Assembly: GCA_964370305.1 (NCBI GenBank)
Contig: CAYJIU010000054.1
Coordinates: 1-14,361, forward strand
DNA length: 14,361 bases
DNA from: CAYJAD01 sp964370305
Lineage (GTDB): Bacteria; Desulfobacterota; Desulfovibrionia; Desulfovibrionales; Desulfovibrionaceae
Direction of reading: 5' to 3'
Position numbers and translations under genes: made by a program. The notes beneath the pieces were generated by a model. That model made no database searches, was not told where the DNA came from, and saw nothing but the letters and a program-made list of their open reading frames with translations. Positions 1 through 7,207 of this stretch are shown here, in pieces (position 1 is the stretch's first letter; each line of letters begins with the position of its first letter).

Positions 1-112
1 CCAAAAGACAAACAACTCAGAAAGTCGTAATAGGTAATTTATACTAGGTTAATTTGGAAATAATTAGCATTAATTAAAATATTTCATAAAAAAGATATAC
101 ACGGAGGGCATT

Positions 113-2101
113 TTGAATCAATTCACACGCAACCTGACGCTTTGGGCCATTATTGCTCTGGCTATGGTTATGCTTTTTAATATGTTTCAGCAGCCGCAAA
201 GTTCCAATAAAAACGTGCTGTATACTGAATTTTTACAACGAGTGGATAAGGGAGATATTACCGAGGTCATAATAAAGGGTAACACCCTTATTGGCCAAGG
301 AATTGATGGAGAAAATATCCAAACTTATGCCCCAAGCGACTCAGACTTGGTCAACCGCCTTATGGACAAAAAAGTGGCTATTAAGGCTGAACCATTAGAT
401 GATCAGCCGTGGTATATGACATTATTAGTTTCATGGTTCCCCATGCTTTTGCTCATTGGTGTATGGATATTTTTTATGCGCCAGATGCAAGGCGGTGGCG
501 GCAAAGCCATGAGTTTTGGGCGTTCACGTGCCCGCTTGCTCAATGAGGAGCAAGGACGAGTAACCTTTGATGATGTTGCTGGCATTGATGAAGCTAAGGA
601 CGAGCTATCTGAAGTGGTGGAATTTTTATCCAACCCCAAAAAATTTACACGTCTTGGAGGACGTATTCCCAAGGGTGTACTCTTGGTAGGCCCTCCTGGA
701 ACCGGTAAAACCTTACTTGCGCGCGCTGTGGCTGGTGAGGCTGGTGTGCCATTTTTCTCCATTTCTGGCTCTGATTTTGTTGAAATGTTTGTGGGTGTTG
801 GTGCTTCACGGGTACGAGATTTATTTACTCAAGGTAAGAAAAATGCCCCTTGCTTGATTTTTATTGATGAAATTGACGCCGTTGGTCGCCAACGTGGAGC
901 AGGTCTTGGCGGTGGGCATGATGAGCGTGAACAAACCCTAAATCAGCTACTTGTGGAGATGGATGGTTTTGAATCCAATGAAGGCGTTATCCTCATTGCT
1001 GCTACCAACCGACCAGATGTACTTGATCCGGCCCTATTGCGCCCTGGGCGTTTTGATAGGCAAGTGGTTGTACCAACTCCAGATTTACAGGGCCGCAGAC
1101 GTATATTGGAGGTGCATACAAGGCGCACACCCTTGGCTGATGATGTGAAGCTTGATACTTTAGCTCGCGGCACCCCTGGTTTTTCAGGTGCAGATTTAGA
1201 AAATCTGGTCAATGAGGCTGCTTTACAGGCGGCAAAGCTTAATGAAGAATTTTTGAAAATGGGTGATTTTGAATACGCCAAGGATAAAGTGCTCATGGGG
1301 CGCGAACGGCGTAGTTTGATTTTATCTGATGAAGAAAAGCGCATAACTGCCTATCATGAGGCGGGGCACGCTTTGGCAGCACGACTTTTGCCAAAGACTG
1401 ACCCTGTGCATAAAGTAACCATTATACCTCGCGGGCGCGCTCTTGGGATGACCATGCAATTGCCTGAAGAAGATAGGCATGGATACTCCCGTAATTATTT
1501 GCAAAACACTTTAGTGGTGCTCCTAGGTGGCCGTGTGGCTGAAGAGCTTATTTTTGACGATATTACCACCGGTGCCGGCAATGATATTGAGCGTGTAACG
1601 CGCACTGCAAGAAAGATGGTTTGTGAGTGGGGCATGAGTGATGCTGTTGGGCCTCTAGCCATTGGCGAAACAGGTGAGGAAGTATTTATTGGCCGCGAAT
1701 GGGTGCAAAATAAAAACTTCAGTGAAGATACAGCCCGCCTTGTGGATGCTGAAGTAAAGCGTGTGGTGGAGACTGCCCGCTCTACTTGTAGAGAGCTTTT
1801 ACAAACTAATATTCAATACTTGCATGCCATTGCTGACGCTTTGCTTGAGCGTGAAACCATTAGCGGTGATGATATTGAACTTATTTTGCAAGATAAGCCT
1901 TTGCCACCCTTGGAGGTAAAGGATCAAGCTGAAAATGCTAAAACAGCACAAAATACTCAGGCTCAGCCAGCAGATGCTGAGCAAGATTTTCTGCTAGAAG
2001 CTGATGATACAGTAAACGATCAAAATAATAAAGATAACACTGGTACAGAGCAATCTACCGACACTCCGCAGGAGAATGGTGATGCCCCTAAATCAACATA
2101 G
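113..2101 (+). CDS. ftsH: ATP-dependent zinc metalloprotease FtsH
   Basis: FtsH is a hexameric inner-membrane AAA+ protease that extracts and degrades misfolded membrane proteins and some soluble regulators. The 662-residue protein shows a first membrane helix (about 9-25), a short periplasmic segment and a second helix (about 102-122). The AAA+ module has Walker A GPPGTGKT (193-200), pore motif FVGVG (226-230), Walker B LIFIDE (248-253) and a second region of homology around 297-316. The protease domain has the zinc site HEAGH (415-419) with probable third ligand D491. Residues about 601-662 form an acidic, Gln/Asn/Asp-rich tail. The start is TTG at 113, five bases after GGAGG (103-107); no in-frame ATG lies nearby. 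The stop overlaps the start of folP. A TATACT at 40-45 could be a -10 box, but I see no convincing -35 partner. Length and motifs are those of a complete, active enzyme. Confidence 0.97.
   Translation: MNQFTRNLTLWAIIALAMVMLFNMFQQPQSSNKNVLYTEFLQRVDKGDITEVIIKGNTLIGQGIDGENIQTYAPSDSDLVNRLMDKKVAIKAEPLDDQPWYMTLLVSWFPMLLLIGVWIFFMRQMQGGGGKAMSFGRSRARLLNEEQGRVTFDDVAGIDEAKDELSEVVEFLSNPKKFTRLGGRIPKGVLLVGPPGTGKTLLARAVAGEAGVPFFSISGSDFVEMFVGVGASRVRDLFTQGKKNAPCLIFIDEIDAVGRQRGAGLGGGHDEREQTLNQLLVEMDGFESNEGVILIAATNRPDVLDPALLRPGRFDRQVVVPTPDLQGRRRILEVHTRRTPLADDVKLDTLARGTPGFSGADLENLVNEAALQAAKLNEEFLKMGDFEYAKDKVLMGRERRSLILSDEEKRITAYHEAGHALAARLLPKTDPVHKVTIIPRGRALGMTMQLPEEDRHGYSRNYLQNTLVVLLGGRVAEELIFDDITTGAGNDIERVTRTARKMVCEWGMSDAVGPLAIGETGEEVFIGREWVQNKNFSEDTARLVDAEVKRVVETARSTCRELLQTNIQYLHAIADALLERETISGDDIELILQDKPLPPLEVKDQAENAKTAQNTQAQPADAEQDFLLEADDTVNDQNNKDNTGTEQSTDTPQENGDAPKST
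2070..2074 (+). promoter_or_regulatory. Ribosome binding site choosing the folP start
   Basis: AGGAG lies inside the last codons of ftsH. It is 1 base from the ATG at 2076, 4 from the GTG at 2079 and 7 from the ATG at 2082. The last spacing is the normal one, so I place the folP start at 2082. The overlap suggests translational coupling to ftsH. Confidence 0.6.
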
Positions 2102-2975
2102 AAATGTGTGGATATTGCGCGGAGGGGAGAGCCTTAGGCTATCCCCTTTCGCGCTTATGGGTATTGTAAATATTTCACCTGATTCGTTTTATGATAATGG
2201 CCGCTATGCAAGGCCTTTGGACGGCCTTAATCACGCCATGGCGCTTTGGCAAGAAGGCGCGCACATACTTGATATAGGCGCAGAATCAACCCGCCCGGGT
2301 GCAGTGCCCGTGGATGCAGACCTTGAGATTGAACGCCTTATGCCTGCGCTTACGCCGCTTATGGATAATCTAGCCAAGGCAAAAAGCACCACTAAATCTG
2401 AGCAAAATATACCATATATTTCTGTTGATACATATCACGCAAAAACTGCCCAAGTTGCTCTTGAGGCTGGTGTGCATATTATTAATGATATTTCGGCATG
2501 TACATTTGACCCTGAATTGCTAGAGGTAGTTGCACATTATAAGCCGGGGTATGTGTTAATGCATAGCACAGATCGCCCGCAAGTGATGCAACAAAACATT
2601 ATGCATGATAATGTGGTGGATAATATTCGCCTTTTTTTTGAATTGCAAATAAATCGTTTAGTTAAGGCTGGTTTGCCTGAATCACATATTGTGCTTGACC
2701 TTGGCATTGGTTTTGGCAAAAGTTTTGAGCAAAATATAGAATTGTTGAATAATATAGCGAGTTTTAAGCAGTTTGGCTTACCGGTGCTCATGGCTGTATC
2801 CATGAAGTCATTTTTAACCAGATTAATACAATGTAGCGATGATAATGTGAGTGAGCGGGCTAAAGCAACGCAATTGGTAACGAGTTTACTTGCCATGCAG
2901 GGAATTTGCTTACATAGAGTACATCATGTGGCAGATACATTGCGTACTCTAAATATAGTACAAAACTTTAGATAA
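2082..2975 (+). CDS. folP: Dihydropteroate synthase
   Basis: FolP condenses 6-hydroxymethyl-dihydropterin diphosphate with p-aminobenzoate in cytosolic folate synthesis and is the sulfonamide target. From ATG 2082 the protein has 297 residues and a TIM-barrel signature: NISPDSF (30-36), DIGAESTRPG (64-73), ISVDT (113-117), an IND motif (about 135), LMHSTDRP (159-166), DLGIGFGK (206-213), SMKSF (240-244) and terminal RVH (279-281). Asp, Asn, Lys, Arg and His positions expected for pterin and pABA binding are present. Several usually strict neighbours differ: SRKSF is SMKSF, DPG is DLG, IGGES is IGAES, and RVHD is RVHH. A polar insertion sits near residues 98-110. The gene starts inside ftsH and ends 9 bases before cdaA, so it probably belongs to the same transcript. 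ATG 2076 is an alternative start. Confidence 0.92.
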   Translation: MPLNQHRNVWILRGGESLRLSPFALMGIVNISPDSFYDNGRYARPLDGLNHAMALWQEGAHILDIGAESTRPGAVPVDADLEIERLMPALTPLMDNLAKAKSTTKSEQNIPYISVDTYHAKTAQVALEAGVHIINDISACTFDPELLEVVAHYKPGYVLMHSTDRPQVMQQNIMHDNVVDNIRLFFELQINRLVKAGLPESHIVLDLGIGFGKSFEQNIELLNNIASFKQFGLPVLMAVSMKSFLTRLIQCSDDNVSERAKATQLVTSLLAMQGICLHRVHHVADTLRTLNIVQNFR

Positions 2976-2984
2976 GGCTTTTCA

Positions 2985-3743
2985 TTGCAAATGGATATTA
3001 TTTTACAAAATTTGTTCTACGCCGGCTTTGATTGGCGTGATGCTTTAGACATTTTGCTTATCACTGTTATTTTATATAAATCCATACAAATGCTTAAAGG
3101 TACCCAAGGTTTAGCAGTTTTGCTTGGCCTTGGGATTATCATGTTCCTTTATTTTGTTTCTATGACTCTTGGGCTATATTCTACCACTTGGCTTTTACAA
3201 AATATTGTAGGCTCCTTATTGCTTGTAATAATTGTACTTTTTCAAAAAGATATTCGTCAAGGCCTAGGTGAAATGGGAGCAAGATATTTTTGGCGACGCT
3301 CTGCCTTGCGTCAAGACACTTTAGAGGAGTTGGTAGAAGCTTGTACCGAGATGGCAAGGCTACGCATGGGTGCTTTAATTATTATTGAGCGTTCTGTGCC
3401 CCTTGGTGATATGGTATATCGTGATGGAGTACCGGTGGATGCAAGGATAACGCGCAAGCTATTGTTAAGTATATTTTTTCCCAACGCTCCCTTGCATGAT
3501 GGTGCTGTTATTGTGATTAAGGGAAGAATTTTCGCCGCATCTTGTATATTGCCCTTGGCCTTGGTAAGTGATCAAAATTTTGGTACTAGGCATAGGGCAG
3601 GGATTGGGGTTACTCTTGAATCTGATGCTATTGCGATTATTGTTTCGGAAGAACGCGGAGAAATAGTCGTGGCTGAAAAAGGTAGACTTACGGCACCATT
3701 AAATGGAGCAAAGTTAAAGCAGGTCATAGGCAATGCGTTATAA
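2985..3743 (+). CDS. cdaA: Diadenylate cyclase CdaA (c-di-AMP synthase)
   Basis: CdaA makes cyclic di-AMP from two ATP at the inner membrane; in Firmicutes this messenger controls potassium and osmolyte balance and wall homeostasis. The 252-residue protein has three membrane helices (about 18-36, 40-61 and 66-87), then a DAC (DisA_N) domain. That domain carries the catalytic DGA motif (172-174, in LHDGAVIV) and the GTRHRA motif (200-205), both intact, so cyclase activity is likely. A TTG at 2985 lies 7 bases after AAGG (2974-2977); the ATG at 2991 is 13 bases away, so TTG is preferred and the alternative costs two residues. The 3' end overlaps cdaR by 11 bases and glmM follows, which is the conserved cdaA-cdaR-glmM arrangement best known in Firmicutes. 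No c-di-AMP riboswitch or receptor gene is visible in the window. Confidence 0.95.
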   Translation: MQMDIILQNLFYAGFDWRDALDILLITVILYKSIQMLKGTQGLAVLLGLGIIMFLYFVSMTLGLYSTTWLLQNIVGSLLLVIIVLFQKDIRQGLGEMGARYFWRRSALRQDTLEELVEACTEMARLRMGALIIIERSVPLGDMVYRDGVPVDARITRKLLLSIFFPNAPLHDGAVIVIKGRIFAASCILPLALVSDQNFGTRHRAGIGVTLESDAIAIIVSEERGEIVVAEKGRLTAPLNGAKLKQVIGNAL

Positions 3744-4653
3744 TATTCTTAAAATTAATATTCCTGTTTTATTACTGTCGTTTTTCATGGCCTTTGCTTT
3801 GTGGTATATAGTGGTGGTTGGTGAACAAGTAGAGGTGCAAATCGAGGTGCAGGTGGAATATAAGAATGTACCTGAACATTTAATTATTACAGATGGTCTG
3901 ATTGATAGTATTGAAGTGCGTTTGCGCGGACCAGAGGCCTTATTGCGTGATATTCCTTTAAATTCGCGGGTGCATATAGTGGACTTGGCTGATTTACATA
4001 AAGGGCGCAATGTTATCCCTTTCGCTTATATGCGTAAGAAAAGCCTACGTGCTTTTGATGTACAGGATATAGAGCCTGCCCGAATGGTTGTTGTTGCCGA
4101 TACCATGCAAGAGCGCAGTGTGCCAGTTAAGGTGAATATAGTATCGCCCTTAAACTCTGCAAAACTTAAAATAAGCGATTTAAATGTGACTCCAAGTAAT
4201 GTCTTGGTTAAAGGGCCAAGTGCCACTGTAAGTAGTATGCATAGTGTGCCCCTTAATGTGAGGATAAGCCCCAATGTGGAGCCAGGCCCGCAGACGCAAA
4301 TAGAGATATTAGATGTTCCTAAGGCTAATGTGGGTGTTGTGCCCAGTCGGGTGACGGTCAAATATACAGTCTTGAGTGAGCGCAAGCGTATTACTCTTGA
4401 AAAACCCGTACAGATTCTTGCCGAAAATCCCTCACATTATATTGTTAAGCCAGATCTTATGAGTATGCAGGTGGAGGTGCCTGAAGCTCTTGAGAAAAAT
4501 AGTGGCTATTTGCATGGTGCGCAATTGAGCGTTGCACCACCTATATTAGACGTGAATGAAAGCTCACTTGTGCCCTTGCGCGTGACTTTGCCTGAAGGTA
4601 TGACTTTACTTGAGAGTTTACCCAAGGTTATAAGTTTAGAAAGAGTTAAATAG
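3733..4653 (+). CDS. cdaR: YbbR-domain membrane protein, CdaA regulator CdaR
   Basis: CdaR proteins are anchored in the membrane and carry extracytoplasmic YbbR repeats; in Firmicutes they bind CdaA and adjust c-di-AMP output. The 306-residue product has a short cytoplasmic N-terminus, one membrane helix (about 9-29) and then only beta-rich sequence. I see three YbbR-like repeats: about 34-123 (hallmark RLRGPEALL), 126-215 (VLVKGPSATV) and 218-303 (a weaker third copy, VEVPEAL). The ATG at 3733 lies inside the end of cdaA (11-base overlap) with only a weak Shine-Dalgarno, which fits translational coupling and a stoichiometric membrane complex. glmM begins 30 bases downstream. The family assignment rests on the repeats and position; the regulatory role is inferred from Firmicutes and not shown here. 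Confidence 0.87.
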   Translation: MRYNILKINIPVLLLSFFMAFALWYIVVVGEQVEVQIEVQVEYKNVPEHLIITDGLIDSIEVRLRGPEALLRDIPLNSRVHIVDLADLHKGRNVIPFAYMRKKSLRAFDVQDIEPARMVVVADTMQERSVPVKVNIVSPLNSAKLKISDLNVTPSNVLVKGPSATVSSMHSVPLNVRISPNVEPGPQTQIEILDVPKANVGVVPSRVTVKYTVLSERKRITLEKPVQILAENPSHYIVKPDLMSMQVEVPEALEKNSGYLHGAQLSVAPPILDVNESSLVPLRVTLPEGMTLLESLPKVISLERVK

Positions 4654-4683
4654 TACTGCATTGTTTATGTTATAGGAGTTTTT

Positions 4684-6033
4684 ATGCAAACACGGCTTTT
4701 TGGTACTGACGGCATTAGGGGCAGGGTAAATACATATCCCATGACGCCAGAACTTGCCCTGCGCCTTGGCCTTGCTGCTGGTATTTGCTTTAGGCGTGGT
4801 AATCATAAGCATAAAGTTGTTATTGGTAAGGATACGCGTCTTTCAGGATATATTTTTGAAAATGCCCTAACAGCTGGTTTATGTGCAGCGGGGATGCATG
4901 TTATTTTGACTGGCCCCTTACCTACGCCAGCCATATCATTTTTGACTCGTAGTATGCGGGCTGACCTTGGTATTGTTATTTCTGCATCGCATAATCCCTA
5001 TATGGACAATGGGATAAAGTTTTTTGATGCTGAGGGATTTAAATTGCCTGATGAATTGGAAGATGAAATTGCCGCCATGGCCTTGGATACTAAGGACTGG
5101 CCTTATCCAAAATCGGCTGACGTGGGGCGCGCCACTAAGGTTCAAGATGCCGGTGGTAGATATATAGTTTATACTAAGAGTTGTTTTCCGCCACATTTAA
5201 CCTTGGATGGTTTGCGTATTGTTATAGATTGCGCCAATGGTGCAAGTTATAAAGTTGCCCCCTTAGCCCTTGCTGAACTTGGGGCCGATGTAATTAAAAT
5301 TAATACTGATCCTAACGGTGTAAATATTAATGATAATTGCGGTTCATTGTTTCCGCAGCATTTGGCGGATAGGGTGCGGGAGGTTCGCGCTGATATAGGC
5401 ATTGCCTTGGATGGTGATGCTGATCGCTTGATAGTTGTGGATGAAAATGGAACCATATTAGATGGTGATCAAATCATGGCCTTGTGTGCTCAAGCCATGA
5501 TGGAGCGCAAAGAGCTACCCAAAAATACATTGGTAGCAACGGTAATGAGCAATATGGCTTTGGAGATCTTTATGCAGGAGCATAAGGGCAAATTGCTACG
5601 CACCGATGTGGGTGACCGTTATGTTATGGAGGCTATGCGCAAAACTAATGCCATGCTTGGCGGTGAACAATCAGGACATATTATTTTTAGGCAATATTGC
5701 ACGACCGGTGACGGGCTACTTGCCGCTTTGCAAATTTTGCGGTATATGCGCGAAAAAGAACGCCCTCTTTCTGAATTAGCAGGATTGTTAATCCCATTTC
5801 CACAAGAGCTCATTAATGTACGCGTGAGTAATAAAATACCGTTTGATGATGTGCCAAGTATAGTGAAAGTGAAAAAAAGTGTTGAAAAAGACCTAGATAA
5901 ACGAGGGCGGGTACTTTTGCGTTATTCTGGCACTGAGGCATTGTGCCGCATTATGGTTGAAGGAGAAGACTATGCCAAGGTACGTGCCCATGCACAGGCT
6001 TTGGCTGAAGTTGTGCAAAAAGCACTTTGCTAG
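4684..6033 (+). CDS. glmM: Phosphoglucosamine mutase GlmM
   Basis: GlmM interconverts glucosamine-6-phosphate and glucosamine-1-phosphate, the committed route to UDP-GlcNAc for peptidoglycan and lipopolysaccharide. The 449-residue protein is full length for the family. It has FGTDGIRG (6-13), the phosphoserine loop ISASHNP with active-site Ser102, the metal-binding DGDADR (243-248), sugar-binding GGEQSGH (326-332) and phosphate-binding RYSGTE (413-418). The start ATG lies five bases after AGGAG (4674-4678), a strong site. Placement after cdaA-cdaR is the classical arrangement; in Firmicutes GlmM binds CdaA and restrains cyclase activity, so a similar link between wall precursor supply and c-di-AMP is plausible here. 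A 159-base spacer separates it from galU. Confidence 0.97.
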   Translation: MQTRLFGTDGIRGRVNTYPMTPELALRLGLAAGICFRRGNHKHKVVIGKDTRLSGYIFENALTAGLCAAGMHVILTGPLPTPAISFLTRSMRADLGIVISASHNPYMDNGIKFFDAEGFKLPDELEDEIAAMALDTKDWPYPKSADVGRATKVQDAGGRYIVYTKSCFPPHLTLDGLRIVIDCANGASYKVAPLALAELGADVIKINTDPNGVNINDNCGSLFPQHLADRVREVRADIGIALDGDADRLIVVDENGTILDGDQIMALCAQAMMERKELPKNTLVATVMSNMALEIFMQEHKGKLLRTDVGDRYVMEAMRKTNAMLGGEQSGHIIFRQYCTTGDGLLAALQILRYMREKERPLSELAGLLIPFPQELINVRVSNKIPFDDVPSIVKVKKSVEKDLDKRGRVLLRYSGTEALCRIMVEGEDYAKVRAHAQALAEVVQKALC

Positions 6034-6051
6034 TGCGCATTACTGCTGGTA

Positions 6052-6084
6052 AGGGTGCAAACCCTATGTTAAAAAAAATTTTTT
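6052..6084 (+). terminator. Weak hairpin plus A8T6 tract after glmM (possible attenuator)
   Basis: A 5-bp hairpin AGGGT-GCAA-ACCCT (6052-6065), closed by a GNRA-type loop, lies about 20 bases after the glmM stop and is followed by an A8T6 run (6071-6084). The T run is not directly adjacent to the stem, so this is not a canonical terminator. It may be a weak terminator or a processing site between glmM and galU. Confidence 0.22.
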
Positions 6085-6192
6085 AGTTATGCCAGAGTCT
6101 TTAATTTTGGGGTTTTAAGCTCAAAATATGGCGTTTTAATTTTAACGGCGGAAAGGCACAAAAATAAATCTATTTTGTGAAGAAGGTATTTT

Positions 6193-7065
6193 ATGAATAC
6201 ATTACGCAAGGTTATTGTTCCCGTAGCTGGTTGGGGCACACGCTCTTTGCCAGCTAGCAAGAATATTCCCAAGGAAATGCTTCCCATTTACAATAAGCCA
6301 GTTATTCAATACGTGGTGGAAGAGGCTATTAAATCCGGCATCAAGGATGTAATCTTTGTAACTAACAAGGATAAAAGCGTTATTGAAGATCATTTTGACT
6401 ATAATTTACAGTTAGAAAGTGTGCTTGAGCGAGCCGGAAAGACTGATAAATTAGAAATGGTGCGTGAAGTGGCAGAAATGGTTAACATTATGTCAGTGCG
6501 CCAAAAGAAACAATTGGGCCTTGGGCATGCTGTGCTTTGTGCCAAGGAGCTGGTGGGTAAAGAGTCTTTTGCGGTTATGGTGGGTGATGACCTTATGTTT
6601 GGTGGTATTCCGGGCATACAACAGCTCATTGATGTGGCAAAGGCAGAAAAAATGCCAGTAATTGGGGTTATGGAAGTGCCTCAAGATAAGGTTGGCCGCT
6701 ATGGAATTATTGATGGTACAGAGATAGCTACCGGAGTTTATCGCATCAATGACATGGTGGAAAAGCCAGATCAGGACAAAGCTCCATCGCGTCTTGCCAT
6801 TGTGGGTCGCTATGTGTTAACTCCTGATATTTTTGATTATATTGAAAATTTGACCCCCGGGCATGGTGGAGAGTTGCAATTAACCGATGCTTTGCAAGCT
6901 CTTGCCAAAGAAAAGGGCATGCTTGCGGTTAAGATGTCTGGTAGGCGTTTTGATGCTGGAGATTGGGCAGAATATTTAACCGCAAACGTTTATTTTGCCA
7001 TTCAAGATGAAGATTTGCGCTATGACTTATTAGAATTGCTTAAGAATATTTTGCAGTTTAAGTAG
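6193..7065 (+). CDS. galU: UTP-glucose-1-phosphate uridylyltransferase (UDP-glucose pyrophosphorylase)
   Basis: GalU makes UDP-glucose from UTP and glucose-1-phosphate in the cytosol, feeding lipopolysaccharide core, exopolysaccharide and galactose pathways. The 290-residue protein matches the bacterial GalU length. It shows the N-terminal nucleotide-binding loop PVAGWGTRSLPASK (10-23), the signature IPKEMLPI (25-32), KPVIQYVVEEA (35-45), the catalytic-region GDD (131-133), a KVGRYG segment (166-171) and C-terminal RRFDAGDW (251-258). The loop reads AGWGTRSLP where many GalU proteins have AGLGTRFLP. The start ATG is six bases after AGAAGG (6181-6186). A small hairpin (CACAAAA/TTTTGTG, 6157-6179) ends just before that site. 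It may share the ftsH-glmM transcript or have its own promoter, although I could not find a convincing one. A strong terminator follows. Confidence 0.95.
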   Translation: MNTLRKVIVPVAGWGTRSLPASKNIPKEMLPIYNKPVIQYVVEEAIKSGIKDVIFVTNKDKSVIEDHFDYNLQLESVLERAGKTDKLEMVREVAEMVNIMSVRQKKQLGLGHAVLCAKELVGKESFAVMVGDDLMFGGIPGIQQLIDVAKAEKMPVIGVMEVPQDKVGRYGIIDGTEIATGVYRINDMVEKPDQDKAPSRLAIVGRYVLTPDIFDYIENLTPGHGGELQLTDALQALAKEKGMLAVKMSGRRFDAGDWAEYLTANVYFAIQDEDLRYDLLELLKNILQFK

Positions 7066-7086
7066 ATATTTTTATTATATAATTTT

Positions 7087-7126
7087 TTAATGCTGGAAAA
7101 AGATAATTTTTTCAGCATTAATTTTT
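7087..7126 (+). terminator. Rho-independent terminator of galU
   Basis: The left arm 7087-7101 (TTAATGCTGGAAAAA) pairs with 7107-7121 (TTTTTTCAGCATTAA) in a 15-bp stem with one G-T pair and a GATAA loop, directly followed by five T (7122-7126). It begins 21 bases after the galU stop and closes the upstream gene run. Confidence 0.88.
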
Positions 7127-7207
7127 GGTTAAGTTTTTTAGAAGGCCAACCATGGTGGGCGACTGTCGTGGGCTTTAAATTTCCCCCATATAAACTTACA
7201 AAAAACT

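Noticed and set aside
54..80. TTGGAA plus TAAAAT as an ftsH promoter
   Set aside because: The spacer is 15 bases and both boxes are weak in an AT-rich region; not distinguishable from chance.
403..762. Minus-strand ORF of 119 codons opposite ftsH
   Set aside because: It is an antisense shadow of the ftsH AAA+ domain with a composition set by the opposite frame; no ribosome site or homology.
7189..7194. TATAAA as a priA -10 box
   Set aside because: No acceptable -35 sequence at 16-18 bases upstream, and it lies only 13 bases before the ATG.
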